Under the pieces are notes generated by a model that saw only the letters and a program-made list of their open reading frames with translations, searched no databases and had not been told where the DNA came from. The position numbers and the translations under genes were made by a program. From positions 1 through 64,000 of the forward strand of contig JAJQDT010000071.1 in NCBI GenBank assembly GCA_021202075.1: a DNA stretch of 64,000 nucleotides, written 5' to 3'. The stretch's first letter is position 1. Each line of letters starts with the position of its first letter. The DNA is from Lachnospiraceae bacterium. Its GTDB lineage: Bacteria > Bacillota > Clostridia > Lachnospirales > Lachnospiraceae. Positions 1 to 8,745 of the stretch are shown in pieces.

Positions 1-2
1 CT

Positions 3-1202
3 TACTACCTCAAGGCAACGAGGGGCGACTTCACCGGCTGTGTGGCTCCCTTCGGATATGTCAAAGACCCGGAGTGCAAGAACCACCTGCTCATTGACGA
101 GGAGACAGCGCCGATTGTCCGGCAGATTTTCGATTATGCACTGGAAGGACGTGGCCCCGGTTATATCCGCCGCCGTCTGGAGATGGACGAGATACCCTGC
201 CCCACATGGTGGAACCGGCAGCGAGGCATCCGCAGCCACTTCACTAAATGGGAGTTGGCCGACCCGGAAAAAGGGAGATTTCTTTGGGACGATACCGTCA
301 TCAAGGATATGCTGATCAATCCTGTTTATATGGGCTGTATGGCATCCCAGAAGAAGAACTACCGCTTCAAGATCGGAACGATTGGCGAGAAGAAGCCGGA
401 GGACTGGATCATCGTTGAGGGAACTCACGAGGCCATTGTCACCGCTGAAGAATTCGAGATCGTTCAGCAGAAGCTCAAGGTCAGACAGCGCCCCAGGGAT
501 GACGGAAATTTCAGCTTATTCGCCGGTCTTATCAAGTGCGGCGAGTGCGGAAAGGCGTTGACCATCCGCAAGACCAACGCCAAGCAGCCAAAGGACATCT
601 ACGCCTGCGTGACTTACAACCGATACGGCAAACACCATTGCACCCAGCACCGGATTGAGTACGATGTTCTCTACGACATGGTTCTCTCCAAAATTCAGGA
701 GTGTGCCGCCGCTGCCCTGGCTGATGATGAGGAAGTCCTTGATCAGTTGAGCGAATCCTTCCGGTCTGAGCAGGAAGGCCAGCTACAAGCCATTACCCGG
801 CAGGTCGCTAAGGACACCGAACGTCTTTCTCTGCTGGACAGGATGGTTGTGAAGCTCTATGAGGACATGATCGCCGGGCGCATCTCTGAGGCCAACTTCA
901 ACTTGATGATGAAGAAAGCCCAGGATGAACAGGTGGAACTGACTGACCGGGTAAAACACAACAAGGAGCTGCTGACCGACCAGAACAAGCTGACCCGTGA
1001 CAACCAGCAATGGCTGGACATGATCCGGGAGTACGCCGACATTCAGGAGCTTGACGCCGAGACCCTGCAAAAGCTCATCCGGGAGATCACCGTCCATGAG
1101 GTCATCGACGAGGACGGAACCCGGAATATCACCGCTGAAATTCACTTCAATCTCAAACCTTTGCCGGAGCCGATGGGAGGCTCCGAACCTGCAACTGAAT
1201 AA
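3..1202 (+). CDS. Large serine recombinase, C-terminal part (5' cut by window edge)
   Basis: Site-specific DNA recombinase that should cut and rejoin DNA at attachment sites. The reading frame is open from base 3, so the N-terminal resolvase domain with the catalytic serine lies off the window. Visible are the recombinase domain (GYVKDPE, then a helix-rich DNA-binding part), a zinc ribbon (CGECGK paired with a second cysteine pair ending KHHC) and a long charged coiled coil near residues 240-340, ending in the usual beta-rich tail. It is not a close match to the other recombinases in the window, so it probably belongs to a separate element. It lies directly before the remnant of maff2, which suggests that its element inserted into that gene. 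GTG at 42 is an internal codon, not the true start. Family assignment is firm; the element border is inferred. Confidence 0.93.
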   Translation, partial: YYLKATRGDFTGCVAPFGYVKDPECKNHLLIDEETAPIVRQIFDYALEGRGPGYIRRRLEMDEIPCPTWWNRQRGIRSHFTKWELADPEKGRFLWDDTVIKDMLINPVYMGCMASQKKNYRFKIGTIGEKKPEDWIIVEGTHEAIVTAEEFEIVQQKLKVRQRPRDDGNFSLFAGLIKCGECGKALTIRKTNAKQPKDIYACVTYNRYGKHHCTQHRIEYDVLYDMVLSKIQECAAAALADDEEVLDQLSESFRSEQEGQLQAITRQVAKDTERLSLLDRMVVKLYEDMIAGRISEANFNLMMKKAQDEQVELTDRVKHNKELLTDQNKLTRDNQQWLDMIREYADIQELDAETLQKLIREITVHEVIDEDGTRNITAEIHFNLKPLPEPMGGSEPATE

Positions 1203-1376
1203 GACACACACGAACAACCCAGATAGCAGAGGGATAAGCGTGGTACCGAAAAAGCACACCGCCGCCTGCCATTTGCTGATGTTACACCTAATTAGGTATG
1301 AACCCCGATTTTTCGGAAAAACCGAAAAACCTTGAAAAATCAAGGAAAATTCGAGGTCACTTCCACCTAAACGGGT
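1203..1376. other. Recombinase element right end with two adjacent hairpins
   Basis: Non-coding stretch between the recombinase stop and the maff2 remnant. Two hairpins sit side by side: TTTTTCGG (1309-1316) with CCGAAAAA (1322-1329), and CCTTGA (1330-1335) with TCAAGG (1340-1345). The heptamer GGTATGA occurs at 1294 and again at 1374, where maff2 homology starts. Paired inverted repeats close to the crossover point are usual for attachment sites of large serine recombinases. The exact crossover cannot be fixed without an empty-site sequence. Confidence 0.45.
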
Positions 1377-1457
1377 ATGACACAGCTTATGGCGGGCGGC
1401 GGTGTCGCCCTGATCGGTACGACTCTGGTTCCGCTTCTCTCTGGCCTCTTTGGTTGA
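1377..1457 (+). pseudogene. maff2 gene, 3' remnant (26 codons)
   Basis: The frame reads MTQLMAGGGVALIGTTLVPL and ends LSGLFG before a stop. This matches the hydrophobic C-terminus of Maff2-family proteins as I recall it. These are roughly 70-residue membrane proteins that sit just before the TrbL-like gene in Tn1549-type conjugation modules. The N-terminal two thirds are missing and are replaced by the recombinase element to the left. The upstream ATG has no good ribosome binding site. The intact neighbour at 1477 keeps its own site, so downstream translation need not be affected, although transcription from the original promoter may be. Confidence 0.75.
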
Positions 1458-1476
1458 GCCGCGGAGGTAATATCCT

Positions 1477-2343
1477 TTGAACAGCATACTCGAACAGATC
1501 ACTGACTGGATAAAGGAAATGCTGGTCAGTGCGGTCATGAATAATCTGTCGGGGATGTTTGATTCGGTCAACCAGCAGGTTGGGGATGTTGCGACACAGG
1601 TGGGGACGACCCCGGCGAACTTCTCGCCGGGTGTCTTCTCCATGATACAGTCTGTGTCCGAGTCAGTCATCGTCCCGATTGCAGGCATTTTCCTTACGAT
1701 TATCGCCTGCTACGAGCTTATTCAGATGATTATCGACCACAACAATCTCGCCAATTTTGAAACCTGGATTTTCTTCAAATGGGTTTTCAAGACCTTCGTT
1801 GCCGTGATGCTGATTACCAACTGCTTCAATATCGCCATGGCGGTGTTCGATGTAGCCCAGAGCGTGATCAACAGCGCCAGCGGCCTCATCGGAACTTCCA
1901 CTTCCATTGACGGTACGACACTGGCATCCATGCAGACCACGCTGGAGGCCATGGAGATCGGGGAACTACTGAGCATCCTGATGCAGACCATTATTCTGAG
2001 TGTTGGTATGTGGATCATGGGCCTGATTATTTTTGTCATTGTCTACGGGCGTATGATCGAGATTTACCTGATGGTCAGCCTGGCACCCATCCCGTTCTCT
2101 ACCTTTGGAAATCGCGAACAGAGCCAGATCGGGCAGAACTATCTGCGGTCATTGATGGCGCTGGCGTTCCAGGGCTTTCTCATTATGATCTGTGTTGGCA
2201 TCTACGCAGTCCTGATCCAGAGTGTCACCATCAGCGACGACATCGTAGCCTCCCTGTGGGGCGTGATGGGCTATACCGTGCTGCTGTGCTTCACGCTGTT
2301 TAAGACAGGTTCCCTGTCCAAAGCTGTGTTCTCGGCGCACTGA
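1477..2343 (+). CDS. TrbL/VirB6-like conjugal transfer membrane protein
   Basis: Polytopic inner-membrane component of a type IV secretion channel. The 288 residues start with an amphipathic stretch (about 1-55). Hydrophobic segments follow near 60-85, 100-125, 170-200, 225-250 and 255-275. A TTG start at 1477 is chosen because GGAGG lies at 1463-1467 and it gives the usual N-terminus MNSILEQITDWI. The motif RMIEIYLMVSLAPIPF is typical of the gram-positive TrbL-like family found with Maff2 and PrgI. It is first of a close run: PrgI follows after 19 bases and VirB4 overlaps PrgI. Role from family and context; no catalytic motif is expected. Confidence 0.85.
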   Translation: MNSILEQITDWIKEMLVSAVMNNLSGMFDSVNQQVGDVATQVGTTPANFSPGVFSMIQSVSESVIVPIAGIFLTIIACYELIQMIIDHNNLANFETWIFFKWVFKTFVAVMLITNCFNIAMAVFDVAQSVINSASGLIGTSTSIDGTTLASMQTTLEAMEIGELLSILMQTIILSVGMWIMGLIIFVIVYGRMIEIYLMVSLAPIPFSTFGNREQSQIGQNYLRSLMALAFQGFLIMICVGIYAVLIQSVTISDDIVASLWGVMGYTVLLCFTLFKTGSLSKAVFSAH

Positions 2344-2362
2344 TAAGAAGGAGGTTTTACGA

Positions 2363-2767
2363 TTGGCAGCATATATTTCCGTCCCGCGCGATTTGACGCG
2401 GGTGAAATCCAAAGTCTTTTTTAACCTGACGAAGCGGCAGCTGATCTGCTTTGGGGCGGGCGCTCTGATCGGCGTTCCGACCTTTTTCCTGCTCCGTCAG
2501 TTGGGCAATGTCTCCCTGGCGGTGATGGGCATGATGATCGTTATGCTCCCGCTGTTCTTCCTCGGTATGTACGAGAAGGACGGCCAGCCGCTGGAAGTCA
2601 TTGCAAAGCAGTTCATTCAGGCTAAATTCATTCGCCCCAAAGTCCGGCCCTATCAGACCAATAATTACTATGCGGCCCTGATCCGGCAGGCGGAGGCAGA
2701 ACAGGAGGTACAGCGCATTGTTCTCAATTCCTACGAGAAAAAAGGCGGCAAAGGACAAAAGCGTTAA
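2363..2767 (+). CDS. PrgI-family conjugation protein (VirB3-like)
   Basis: Small membrane protein of the type IV secretion channel, the gram-positive equivalent of VirB3. The 134 residues begin AAYISVPRDLTRVKSK, the PrgI signature, followed by two membrane helices near 30-50 and 53-75 and a charged cytoplasmic tail. The start is TTG at 2363 after AAGAAGGAGG (2345-2354). The last 50 bases overlap the start of the VirB4 gene, indicating translational coupling; VirB3-like and VirB4 proteins work as a pair in these systems. Confidence 0.88.
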   Translation: MAAYISVPRDLTRVKSKVFFNLTKRQLICFGAGALIGVPTFFLLRQLGNVSLAVMGMMIVMLPLFFLGMYEKDGQPLEVIAKQFIQAKFIRPKVRPYQTNNYYAALIRQAEAEQEVQRIVLNSYEKKGGKGQKR

Positions 2768-5165
2768 GGTGCCGGAGAACCTCTCCCGCAGTGACCAGAA
2801 GAAAATTCAGCTGGTCATTGAGAAGGCGCGCCGCGATGACGGCGTTCCCCGCACTGCGCAGCAGTCCATCCCCTTTGAACGGATGTTTCCGGACGGCATC
2901 TGCCGCACCGGGGACAGGTATTATTCCAAAACCATTCAGTATCAGGACATCAACTATCAGCTTGCCCAGCAGGAAGATAAGACGGCGATCTTCGAGGAGT
3001 GGTGCGGCTTCCTGAATTTCTTCGACAGTTCCATCCACTTCGAGCTGTCCTTTATGAATATGTCCACCGATGTGGAGCAGTTTGAAAAGAGCGTCCGCAT
3101 CCCGCCCATGCGCGACGGCTTCGACGACGTGCGCAGCGAGTTCAGCCAAATGCTTCGCAAGCAGCTGGCACAGGGCAACAACGGTCTGACGAAGACCAAA
3201 TACCTGACCTTCAGTATCCAGGCAGATTCCATGAAGCAGGCAAAGCCCCGGCTTGACCATGTGCAGACGGATTTGCTGAACAACTTCCACCGGCTGGGTG
3301 TCTCGGCCAGGGTGCTGAACGGCAAGGAGCGCCTGCGCGTCATGCACAGTATGTTCCATATGGGCAGCCGCGATAAGTTTTATTTCGATTGGAGCTGGCT
3401 TGTGAAGTCCGGGCTTTCCGTCAAGGACTTTATCGCCCCTACGTCCTTCTCCTTCCCCGGCGGGCGTACCTTCCAGATGGGAAGTATGTACGGGGCGATG
3501 AGCTATCTGGCGATCACGGCCTCGGATTTGAGTGACCAGCTGCTGAAAGACCTGCTGGAGATGGATTCCAGTGAGATCGTCACGCTGCACATTCAGTCCG
3601 TTGACCAGAATAAGGCCATCAAAACCGTCAAGCATACCATTACGGAGCTTGACCGCAGCAAAATCGAGGAACAGAAAAAGGCTGTCCGTTCCGGGTACGA
3701 TATGGACATCATCCCTTCTGACCTGGCTACCTACGGCAAGGATGCCAAAGACCTGCTAAAAGAGTTGCAGAGCCAGAATGAGCGGATGTTCCTTATCACT
3801 TTCCTTGTGATGAATACGGGGAAGACGCCCCAGGAGCTGGAGAACAACGTGTTCCAGGCCAGTTCCATCGCCCAGAAGCACAACTGCAACCTGCGTCGGT
3901 TGGATTTCCAGCAGGAACAGGGCCTGATGTCCTCGCTGCCCCTGGCAATGAACCAGATCGAGATTCAGCGCGCGCTGACCACTTCTTCCACGGCGATCTT
4001 TGTACCGTTTACGACCCAGGAGCTGTATCAGGACGGGAAAGAGGCCATTTATTACGGCCTGAACGCCCTGTCCAACAACCTGATTATGGTGGACAGAAAG
4101 CTCCTGAAAAACCCGAATGGCCTGATCCTCGGTACACCCGGTTCCGGCAAGTCGTTCTCCGCAAAGCGGGAAATCACCAACGCTTTTCTGGTGTCGGATG
4201 ATGACATCATCGTGTGTGACCCGGAGGCCGAATATTCGGCGCTGGTGCAGAGGCTGCACGGGCAGGTGGTAAAGATCAGCCCCACCAGTACACAGTATAT
4301 CAACCCCATGGACATCACGGACAACTATTCGGAGGAGGATTCGCCGCTGGCCTTAAAGAGCGACTTTATCCTGTCTCTGTGTGAGCTGGTCGTCGGCGGC
4401 AAGGATGGGCTGTTGCCGGTAGAAAAGACGGTCATTGACCGTTGTGTCCATCAGATTTATCAGCCCTATTTTGAGAACCCAACTCCGGAGAATATGCCGA
4501 TTCTGGAAGACCTCTATAATGCCCTGCTGAAACAGGAGGAAAAAGAGGCGCATCATGTGGCCACCGCTCTTGAAATCTATGTCAAAGGCTCTCTGAACCT
4601 GTTCAATCACCACACCAATGTGGACATCCAGAACCGGTTCGTCTGCTATGACATTAAGGAGTTGGGCAAGCAGCTGAAAAAGCTGGGGATGCTCATTGTC
4701 CAGGATCAGGTGTGGGGGCGCGTCACTGCCAACCGGAACGCCGGGAAAAGCACCCGTTACTATGTCGATGAGTTCCACCTTCTGCTGAAGGAGGAACAGA
4801 CAGCAGCGTATTCCGTAGAGATTTGGAAGCGCTTTCGTAAGTGGGGCGGTATCCCCACCGGCATCACCCAGAACGTCAAAGACCTTTTGTCTAGCCGCGA
4901 GGTGGAGAATATCTTTGAAAACTCCGACTTCATCATCATGCTGAACCAGGCTGCGGGCGACCGTCAGATACTGGCGAAGCAGCTGGGCATCTCGCCTCAT
5001 CAGCTGTCTTATGTGACGCATTCCGGCGAGGGCGAGGGTCTTCTGTTCTATGGCAACGTGATTTTGCCCTTCGTTGACCACTTCCCGCAGGACACCGAGC
5101 TTTATAGCATTATGACGACCCGCCTGAGTGAGATCGTGGAACGGGAGTCACAGAATGAAAAGTAA
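2718..5165 (+). CDS. VirB4-like conjugation ATPase
   Basis: Cytoplasmic ATPase that powers assembly of, and substrate passage through, the conjugation channel. It has 815 residues, in the normal range. The N-terminal half is the VirB4 dock domain. Walker A (GTPGSGKS) is near residue 470, and the Walker B/DEF region (RYYVDEFHLLL) is near 683, followed by sensor-like ITQNVKDLL. The start is TTG at 2718 with AGGAGG at 2703-2708, inside the end of the PrgI gene. Its stop overlaps the start of the NlpC/P60 gene by 11 bases. Motifs are complete, so the protein should be active. Confidence 0.95.
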   Translation: MFSIPTRKKAAKDKSVKVPENLSRSDQKKIQLVIEKARRDDGVPRTAQQSIPFERMFPDGICRTGDRYYSKTIQYQDINYQLAQQEDKTAIFEEWCGFLNFFDSSIHFELSFMNMSTDVEQFEKSVRIPPMRDGFDDVRSEFSQMLRKQLAQGNNGLTKTKYLTFSIQADSMKQAKPRLDHVQTDLLNNFHRLGVSARVLNGKERLRVMHSMFHMGSRDKFYFDWSWLVKSGLSVKDFIAPTSFSFPGGRTFQMGSMYGAMSYLAITASDLSDQLLKDLLEMDSSEIVTLHIQSVDQNKAIKTVKHTITELDRSKIEEQKKAVRSGYDMDIIPSDLATYGKDAKDLLKELQSQNERMFLITFLVMNTGKTPQELENNVFQASSIAQKHNCNLRRLDFQQEQGLMSSLPLAMNQIEIQRALTTSSTAIFVPFTTQELYQDGKEAIYYGLNALSNNLIMVDRKLLKNPNGLILGTPGSGKSFSAKREITNAFLVSDDDIIVCDPEAEYSALVQRLHGQVVKISPTSTQYINPMDITDNYSEEDSPLALKSDFILSLCELVVGGKDGLLPVEKTVIDRCVHQIYQPYFENPTPENMPILEDLYNALLKQEEKEAHHVATALEIYVKGSLNLFNHHTNVDIQNRFVCYDIKELGKQLKKLGMLIVQDQVWGRVTANRNAGKSTRYYVDEFHLLLKEEQTAAYSVEIWKRFRKWGGIPTGITQNVKDLLSSREVENIFENSDFIIMLNQAAGDRQILAKQLGISPHQLSYVTHSGEGEGLLFYGNVILPFVDHFPQDTELYSIMTTRLSEIVERESQNEK

Positions 5166-7221
5166 GACGACGCGGCTTCGGTTTACAGAGGATGAGCTGG
5201 ATAACAGCGCAGTCAGTAAGGCTGCGCACAAAGCAGAGCGGGCTGCGGATAAAGCAGACAAAGCAAAATCGAAACTGCGGACAGAGAAAGAAAAATCGAA
5301 ACTGCGCGACTCTGCGGCGAGCGAGGAGCCAGTGGACAGCACTGCATCGCATGGTGCAGAGGCAAAAGGCACCGCAGCGCGCGGCGAAAAATCTCAGGAT
5401 GCGGCGACCCGTTACGCAGAGGCAAAAGGTGAAGCAGCGCGCGGCGAGAACTCCCAGGGCGCTACTGCCCGTCGCACAGAGGCGAAAGCTGATGCAACAC
5501 ACAGCGGAAGGCCGCAGGGTGCGGCTTCCCGTAGCGCCGCTCCGAAAGGTGAGGCATCGAAAGGAACTGCATCCCGTAGTGCTGGTACGACTGCAACGTC
5601 TGCGACTACTCCCAAAAGCAAGCTGAGGACTGAATCCACAGCAACCAAAACCGTGAAAGACCGGCTCCGCTTTGACGCTGACGCAAAGGAGGTGGTGTCC
5701 CCCGCCAGTCGGGGGAGCCACATCGCCACTCGTGCAGTCACTGACTCTGTTTCCGGCGCTGTTCACCGACAGATCGCCGAGGGTGAGGACGATAACGTGG
5801 GCGTTCAGGCGGCGCACCAGAGTGAGGAGGCGGTGGAAACTACCGGCCATGTTCTCAGTGATGCTTCTTACAGCCGCAAGCTGAAAGCCTATGACAAGGC
5901 GGCAAAGCTGGAAGGCAAAGCAGATAAGGCCAATGTCAACGCACTCTATCAGCAGTCGCTGGCAGATAACCCGGAGGCCGCATCGAACTTCATCTCCCGC
6001 TGGAAGCAGAAACAGGCCATCAAAAAGGAGTATGCCGCTGCGAAAGCAGCCGGAGGCACCGCGACTCATACCGCAGCTACGGCAAAGGGCGCACAAGAGG
6101 CCGCAAAAGAAACCGGCACGGTCATTGAGAAAGTTGGCGCGTTCGTATCAGAGAACAGTCATTTCATTATCATCGCCGGTATCTTCCTTCTGCTCATTCT
6201 GGTTATCATGGGGATGTTCTCATCATGCTCGGCCATGTTCCAGGGGGCTGCGACCACCGTTGCTTCCAGTACCTACCCCAGCGAGGACGCGGATATGCTG
6301 GCGGCAGAGGCACAATACTGCGCGCTGGAACAGGAGCTTCAGGACTACCTGGACAACTATGAAAGTACCCACGACTATGATGAGTATATCTATGAGCTGG
6401 ACGACATCGAGCATGATGCCTATGTACTGATCTCTGCGATCACCGCCCTGATGGACGGCAACGCCTGGACAATCGACGAGGTGCAGGACATCATCCAGAT
6501 GCTATTTGACCAGCAGTACGCCCTGACGGAGACTGTGACTACAGAAACCAGGTATCGCACCGAGACGAGAACGGACACTGACCCGGAAACTGGCGAGACT
6601 ACCGAGTACGAGGTTGAGGTGCCATACACCTACTACATCTGCACGGTGACACTGGAAAATTTCAACCTATCCCATGTGCCGGTGTATGTCATGAGCGAGG
6701 AACAGCTGGAACGGTACTCTCTGTATATGTCTACGCTGGGAAATCGCCCGGACTTGTTTGCAGACTCCAGCTACGTCTCCCTTTATTACAATACCGACTA
6801 CACCACCTATGAAATCCCAGCCGAAGCACTGAGCGATGAGGCGTTTGCCAACATGATCGCGGAAGCGGAGAAATATCTCGGCTACCCGTATGTGTGGGGC
6901 GGCAGCTCACCGAGTACCAGCTTTGACTGTTCCGGCTTCGTCAGCTGGGTAATTAACAACTGCGGCAATGGATGGAGCGTGGGGCGGCAGACCGCGAACG
7001 GCCTGTTAAATCTCTGCACGGTTGTCTCCGCTTCGGATGCTCAGCCAGGCGACCTGATTTTCTTCCAGGGGACGTACAACACCAGCGGAGCCTCTCATGT
7101 GGGTATCTACGTTGGCAACGGGATGATGATCCACTGTGGGGACCCCATCCAGTACACCAGCATCAATACGAGCTATTGGCAAAGTCACTTTTTAGCGTAT
7201 GGCCGTCTGCCCGGTATGTAA
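5155..7221 (+). CDS. NlpC/P60 cell-wall hydrolase of the conjugation module
   Basis: Membrane-anchored peptidoglycan hydrolase (C40 peptidase) thought to open the wall for the mating channel. It has 688 residues. Residues 1-330 are soluble, very rich in Ala, Lys and Glu, and carry degenerate repeats of the type EAKG-AARGE-SQ-AATR (about residues 65-140). One membrane helix lies near 336-358. The extracellular part ends in an NlpC/P60 domain with catalytic Cys in FDCSGF (about residue 590) and His in SHVGIYVG (about 647). ATG at 5155 is preferred to upstream codons because GGGAG lies at 5143-5147. It overlaps VirB4 by 11 bases. The N-terminal repeat region is probably cytoplasmic; its role is unknown. 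Confidence 0.9.
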   Translation: MKSKTTRLRFTEDELDNSAVSKAAHKAERAADKADKAKSKLRTEKEKSKLRDSAASEEPVDSTASHGAEAKGTAARGEKSQDAATRYAEAKGEAARGENSQGATARRTEAKADATHSGRPQGAASRSAAPKGEASKGTASRSAGTTATSATTPKSKLRTESTATKTVKDRLRFDADAKEVVSPASRGSHIATRAVTDSVSGAVHRQIAEGEDDNVGVQAAHQSEEAVETTGHVLSDASYSRKLKAYDKAAKLEGKADKANVNALYQQSLADNPEAASNFISRWKQKQAIKKEYAAAKAAGGTATHTAATAKGAQEAAKETGTVIEKVGAFVSENSHFIIIAGIFLLLILVIMGMFSSCSAMFQGAATTVASSTYPSEDADMLAAEAQYCALEQELQDYLDNYESTHDYDEYIYELDDIEHDAYVLISAITALMDGNAWTIDEVQDIIQMLFDQQYALTETVTTETRYRTETRTDTDPETGETTEYEVEVPYTYYICTVTLENFNLSHVPVYVMSEEQLERYSLYMSTLGNRPDLFADSSYVSLYYNTDYTTYEIPAEALSDEAFANMIAEAEKYLGYPYVWGGSSPSTSFDCSGFVSWVINNCGNGWSVGRQTANGLLNLCTVVSASDAQPGDLIFFQGTYNTSGASHVGIYVGNGMMIHCGDPIQYTSINTSYWQSHFLAYGRLPGM

Positions 7222-7255
7222 CCGGCAGCGCCATACAGATTGGAGGTTATCTTTT

Positions 7256-7498
7256 ATGAGTGCAAAACTCGACAAGATCGGCGCGGAACGGGAAAAGGCC
7301 CGCCAGAAGCGGGACGAGTGGGACGCCCGATATAAGGAACTGGACAGGAAGTATCACGAGCAGGAAAACGTGGACATCCATGAGATGGTTCACGCCGCAA
7401 AGCTGTCCCCGGAACAGCTGGGTGAGCTGCTTCGCATGGTACATGACGCACCGGGTAATATTCTTTCGATGAAGGAGGATACGCAGCATGAGGATTAA
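7256..7498 (+). CDS. DUF4315-family protein
   Basis: An 80-residue charged protein, predicted mostly helical, with an N-terminal coiled-coil-like segment (LDKIGAEREKARQKRDEW) and a C-terminal part with LSPEQLGELLRM. It belongs to a family recalled as DUF4315, found at this position between the NlpC/P60 and DUF4366 genes of Tn1549-type elements. Its exact role is unknown. ATG at 7256 follows TTGGAGG at 7240-7246. Its end overlaps the next gene by 11 bases, so the two are probably made together. Confidence 0.8.
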   Translation: MSAKLDKIGAEREKARQKRDEWDARYKELDRKYHEQENVDIHEMVHAAKLSPEQLGELLRMVHDAPGNILSMKEDTQHED

Positions 7499-8663
7499 GC
7501 GGATGATGGCGGCGCTGCTCGCCGGGATCATGGTGTTTGGCACCATGACGACCACCTGTCTGGCAGCGCAGACAGATGATGAGGACGTAACGGAAACCGA
7601 GGAAACCACGGAGGATGTGGAGACAACCGACACATCGGATTCTGTGGAAGTCATCATTGCTGATGATGGCTCCTACACCGTTACTTATGGAGGCATGACC
7701 TGGACACTTCCCGCTGACAGCACGGACAGCGTGGAGGACGCCGATGAGGACACTTCCGAGAAGGAAACTGAGGTGATCGCCACCGGCACGGTGAAGGTCA
7801 ACTCCAGATTGAACCTGCGCTCTGGCGCTGGGACGGACTATTCCATCATTGGCCAGCTTTTGAACGGCACCGAGGTGGAGGTCATCGGGCAGGATGGAAA
7901 CTGGTATGAGATCGTTGTTCCTGAAATGACCGGTTATGTCTACGGTGACTATCTGGATGTATCTGAGGGGACGGCCACGATTGAATCGGACAGCGAGGAA
8001 TCGCTGGACTCCGATATGCTGACGCTGCTTCTGTATATGATGATGCTCGGCATGGATACCACGGATGAAGCGACCTCGGACGGTTTGACCCCGGACGGGA
8101 ACCTGACGCTGGTGGACGACATTGGCTCCACCACGGAGGCCGGTCAGCAGTTCATCACGCTGCAAAGCAAGGACGGCAACCCCTTTTACCTGATTATCGA
8201 CCGGGACGACGATGGCGATGAGAACGTCTACTTCCTGAACCTTGTGGATGAAGCGGATTTGCTGGCACTGATGGATGAGGACGAGGCTGCGGAATACACG
8301 TCTACGGATGGCGTAACCAATACCGATGAGGATTTCGCTGACACTTCTACCGCTTCCGACACCGAAGATACCGAGGATACGGAAGATGCTGATGCAGAAG
8401 CTGATGAAAGCACCGACACGGAAGACGAGGAAAAGAGTTCTTCCAATATGCTCCCGCTGGTACTTCTGGTTCTTGTCGTGATCGGCGGCGCTGGCGCGTA
8501 CTTCTTCATGCAGACAAAGAAAAAGCAGAAATCCGAGGAGCGCCCGGACCCGGATGCCGACTACAGAGACGATGACGACGAATACGTTCTGCCGGAGGAT
8601 GAGGAACTTGGCGCGGACAGTGAGGACTATGACGACGGCTATACAGACGATGAGCCGGTCTGA
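7488..8663 (+). CDS. DUF4366-family surface protein with SH3 domain
   Basis: Exported, membrane-anchored protein of 391 residues. There is a signal peptide (MRIKRMMAALLAGIMVFGTM, with likely cleavage after CLAA). A bacterial SH3 domain lies at about 103-160 (VNSRLNLRSGAG ... GNWYEI ... GYVYGDYLDV). A DUF4366 domain follows, then an acidic Asp/Glu/Thr-rich linker, one membrane helix near 320-342 and a very acidic cytoplasmic tail. SH3 domains of this kind bind cell wall, so it probably supports the mating channel at the envelope together with the NlpC/P60 protein. The start overlaps DUF4315. Confidence 0.85.
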   Translation: MRIKRMMAALLAGIMVFGTMTTTCLAAQTDDEDVTETEETTEDVETTDTSDSVEVIIADDGSYTVTYGGMTWTLPADSTDSVEDADEDTSEKETEVIATGTVKVNSRLNLRSGAGTDYSIIGQLLNGTEVEVIGQDGNWYEIVVPEMTGYVYGDYLDVSEGTATIESDSEESLDSDMLTLLLYMMMLGMDTTDEATSDGLTPDGNLTLVDDIGSTTEAGQQFITLQSKDGNPFYLIIDRDDDGDENVYFLNLVDEADLLALMDEDEAAEYTSTDGVTNTDEDFADTSTASDTEDTEDTEDADAEADESTDTEDEEKSSSNMLPLVLLVLVVIGGAGAYFFMQTKKKQKSEERPDPDADYRDDDDEYVLPEDEELGADSEDYDDGYTDDEPV

Positions 8664-8745
8664 TTGATAACGGAGATGGGCTATGTCAGGGGCGGCGCTG
8701 TGCTGCCCCTGGCACCATCGCCAACATGGAAAGGAGTATGGTTGT

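Noticed and set aside
783-1688. Long minus-strand open frame (301 codons)
   Set aside because: Runs opposite the recombinase C-terminus and the TrbL-like gene, has no ribosome site and no family-like sequence; a shadow frame.
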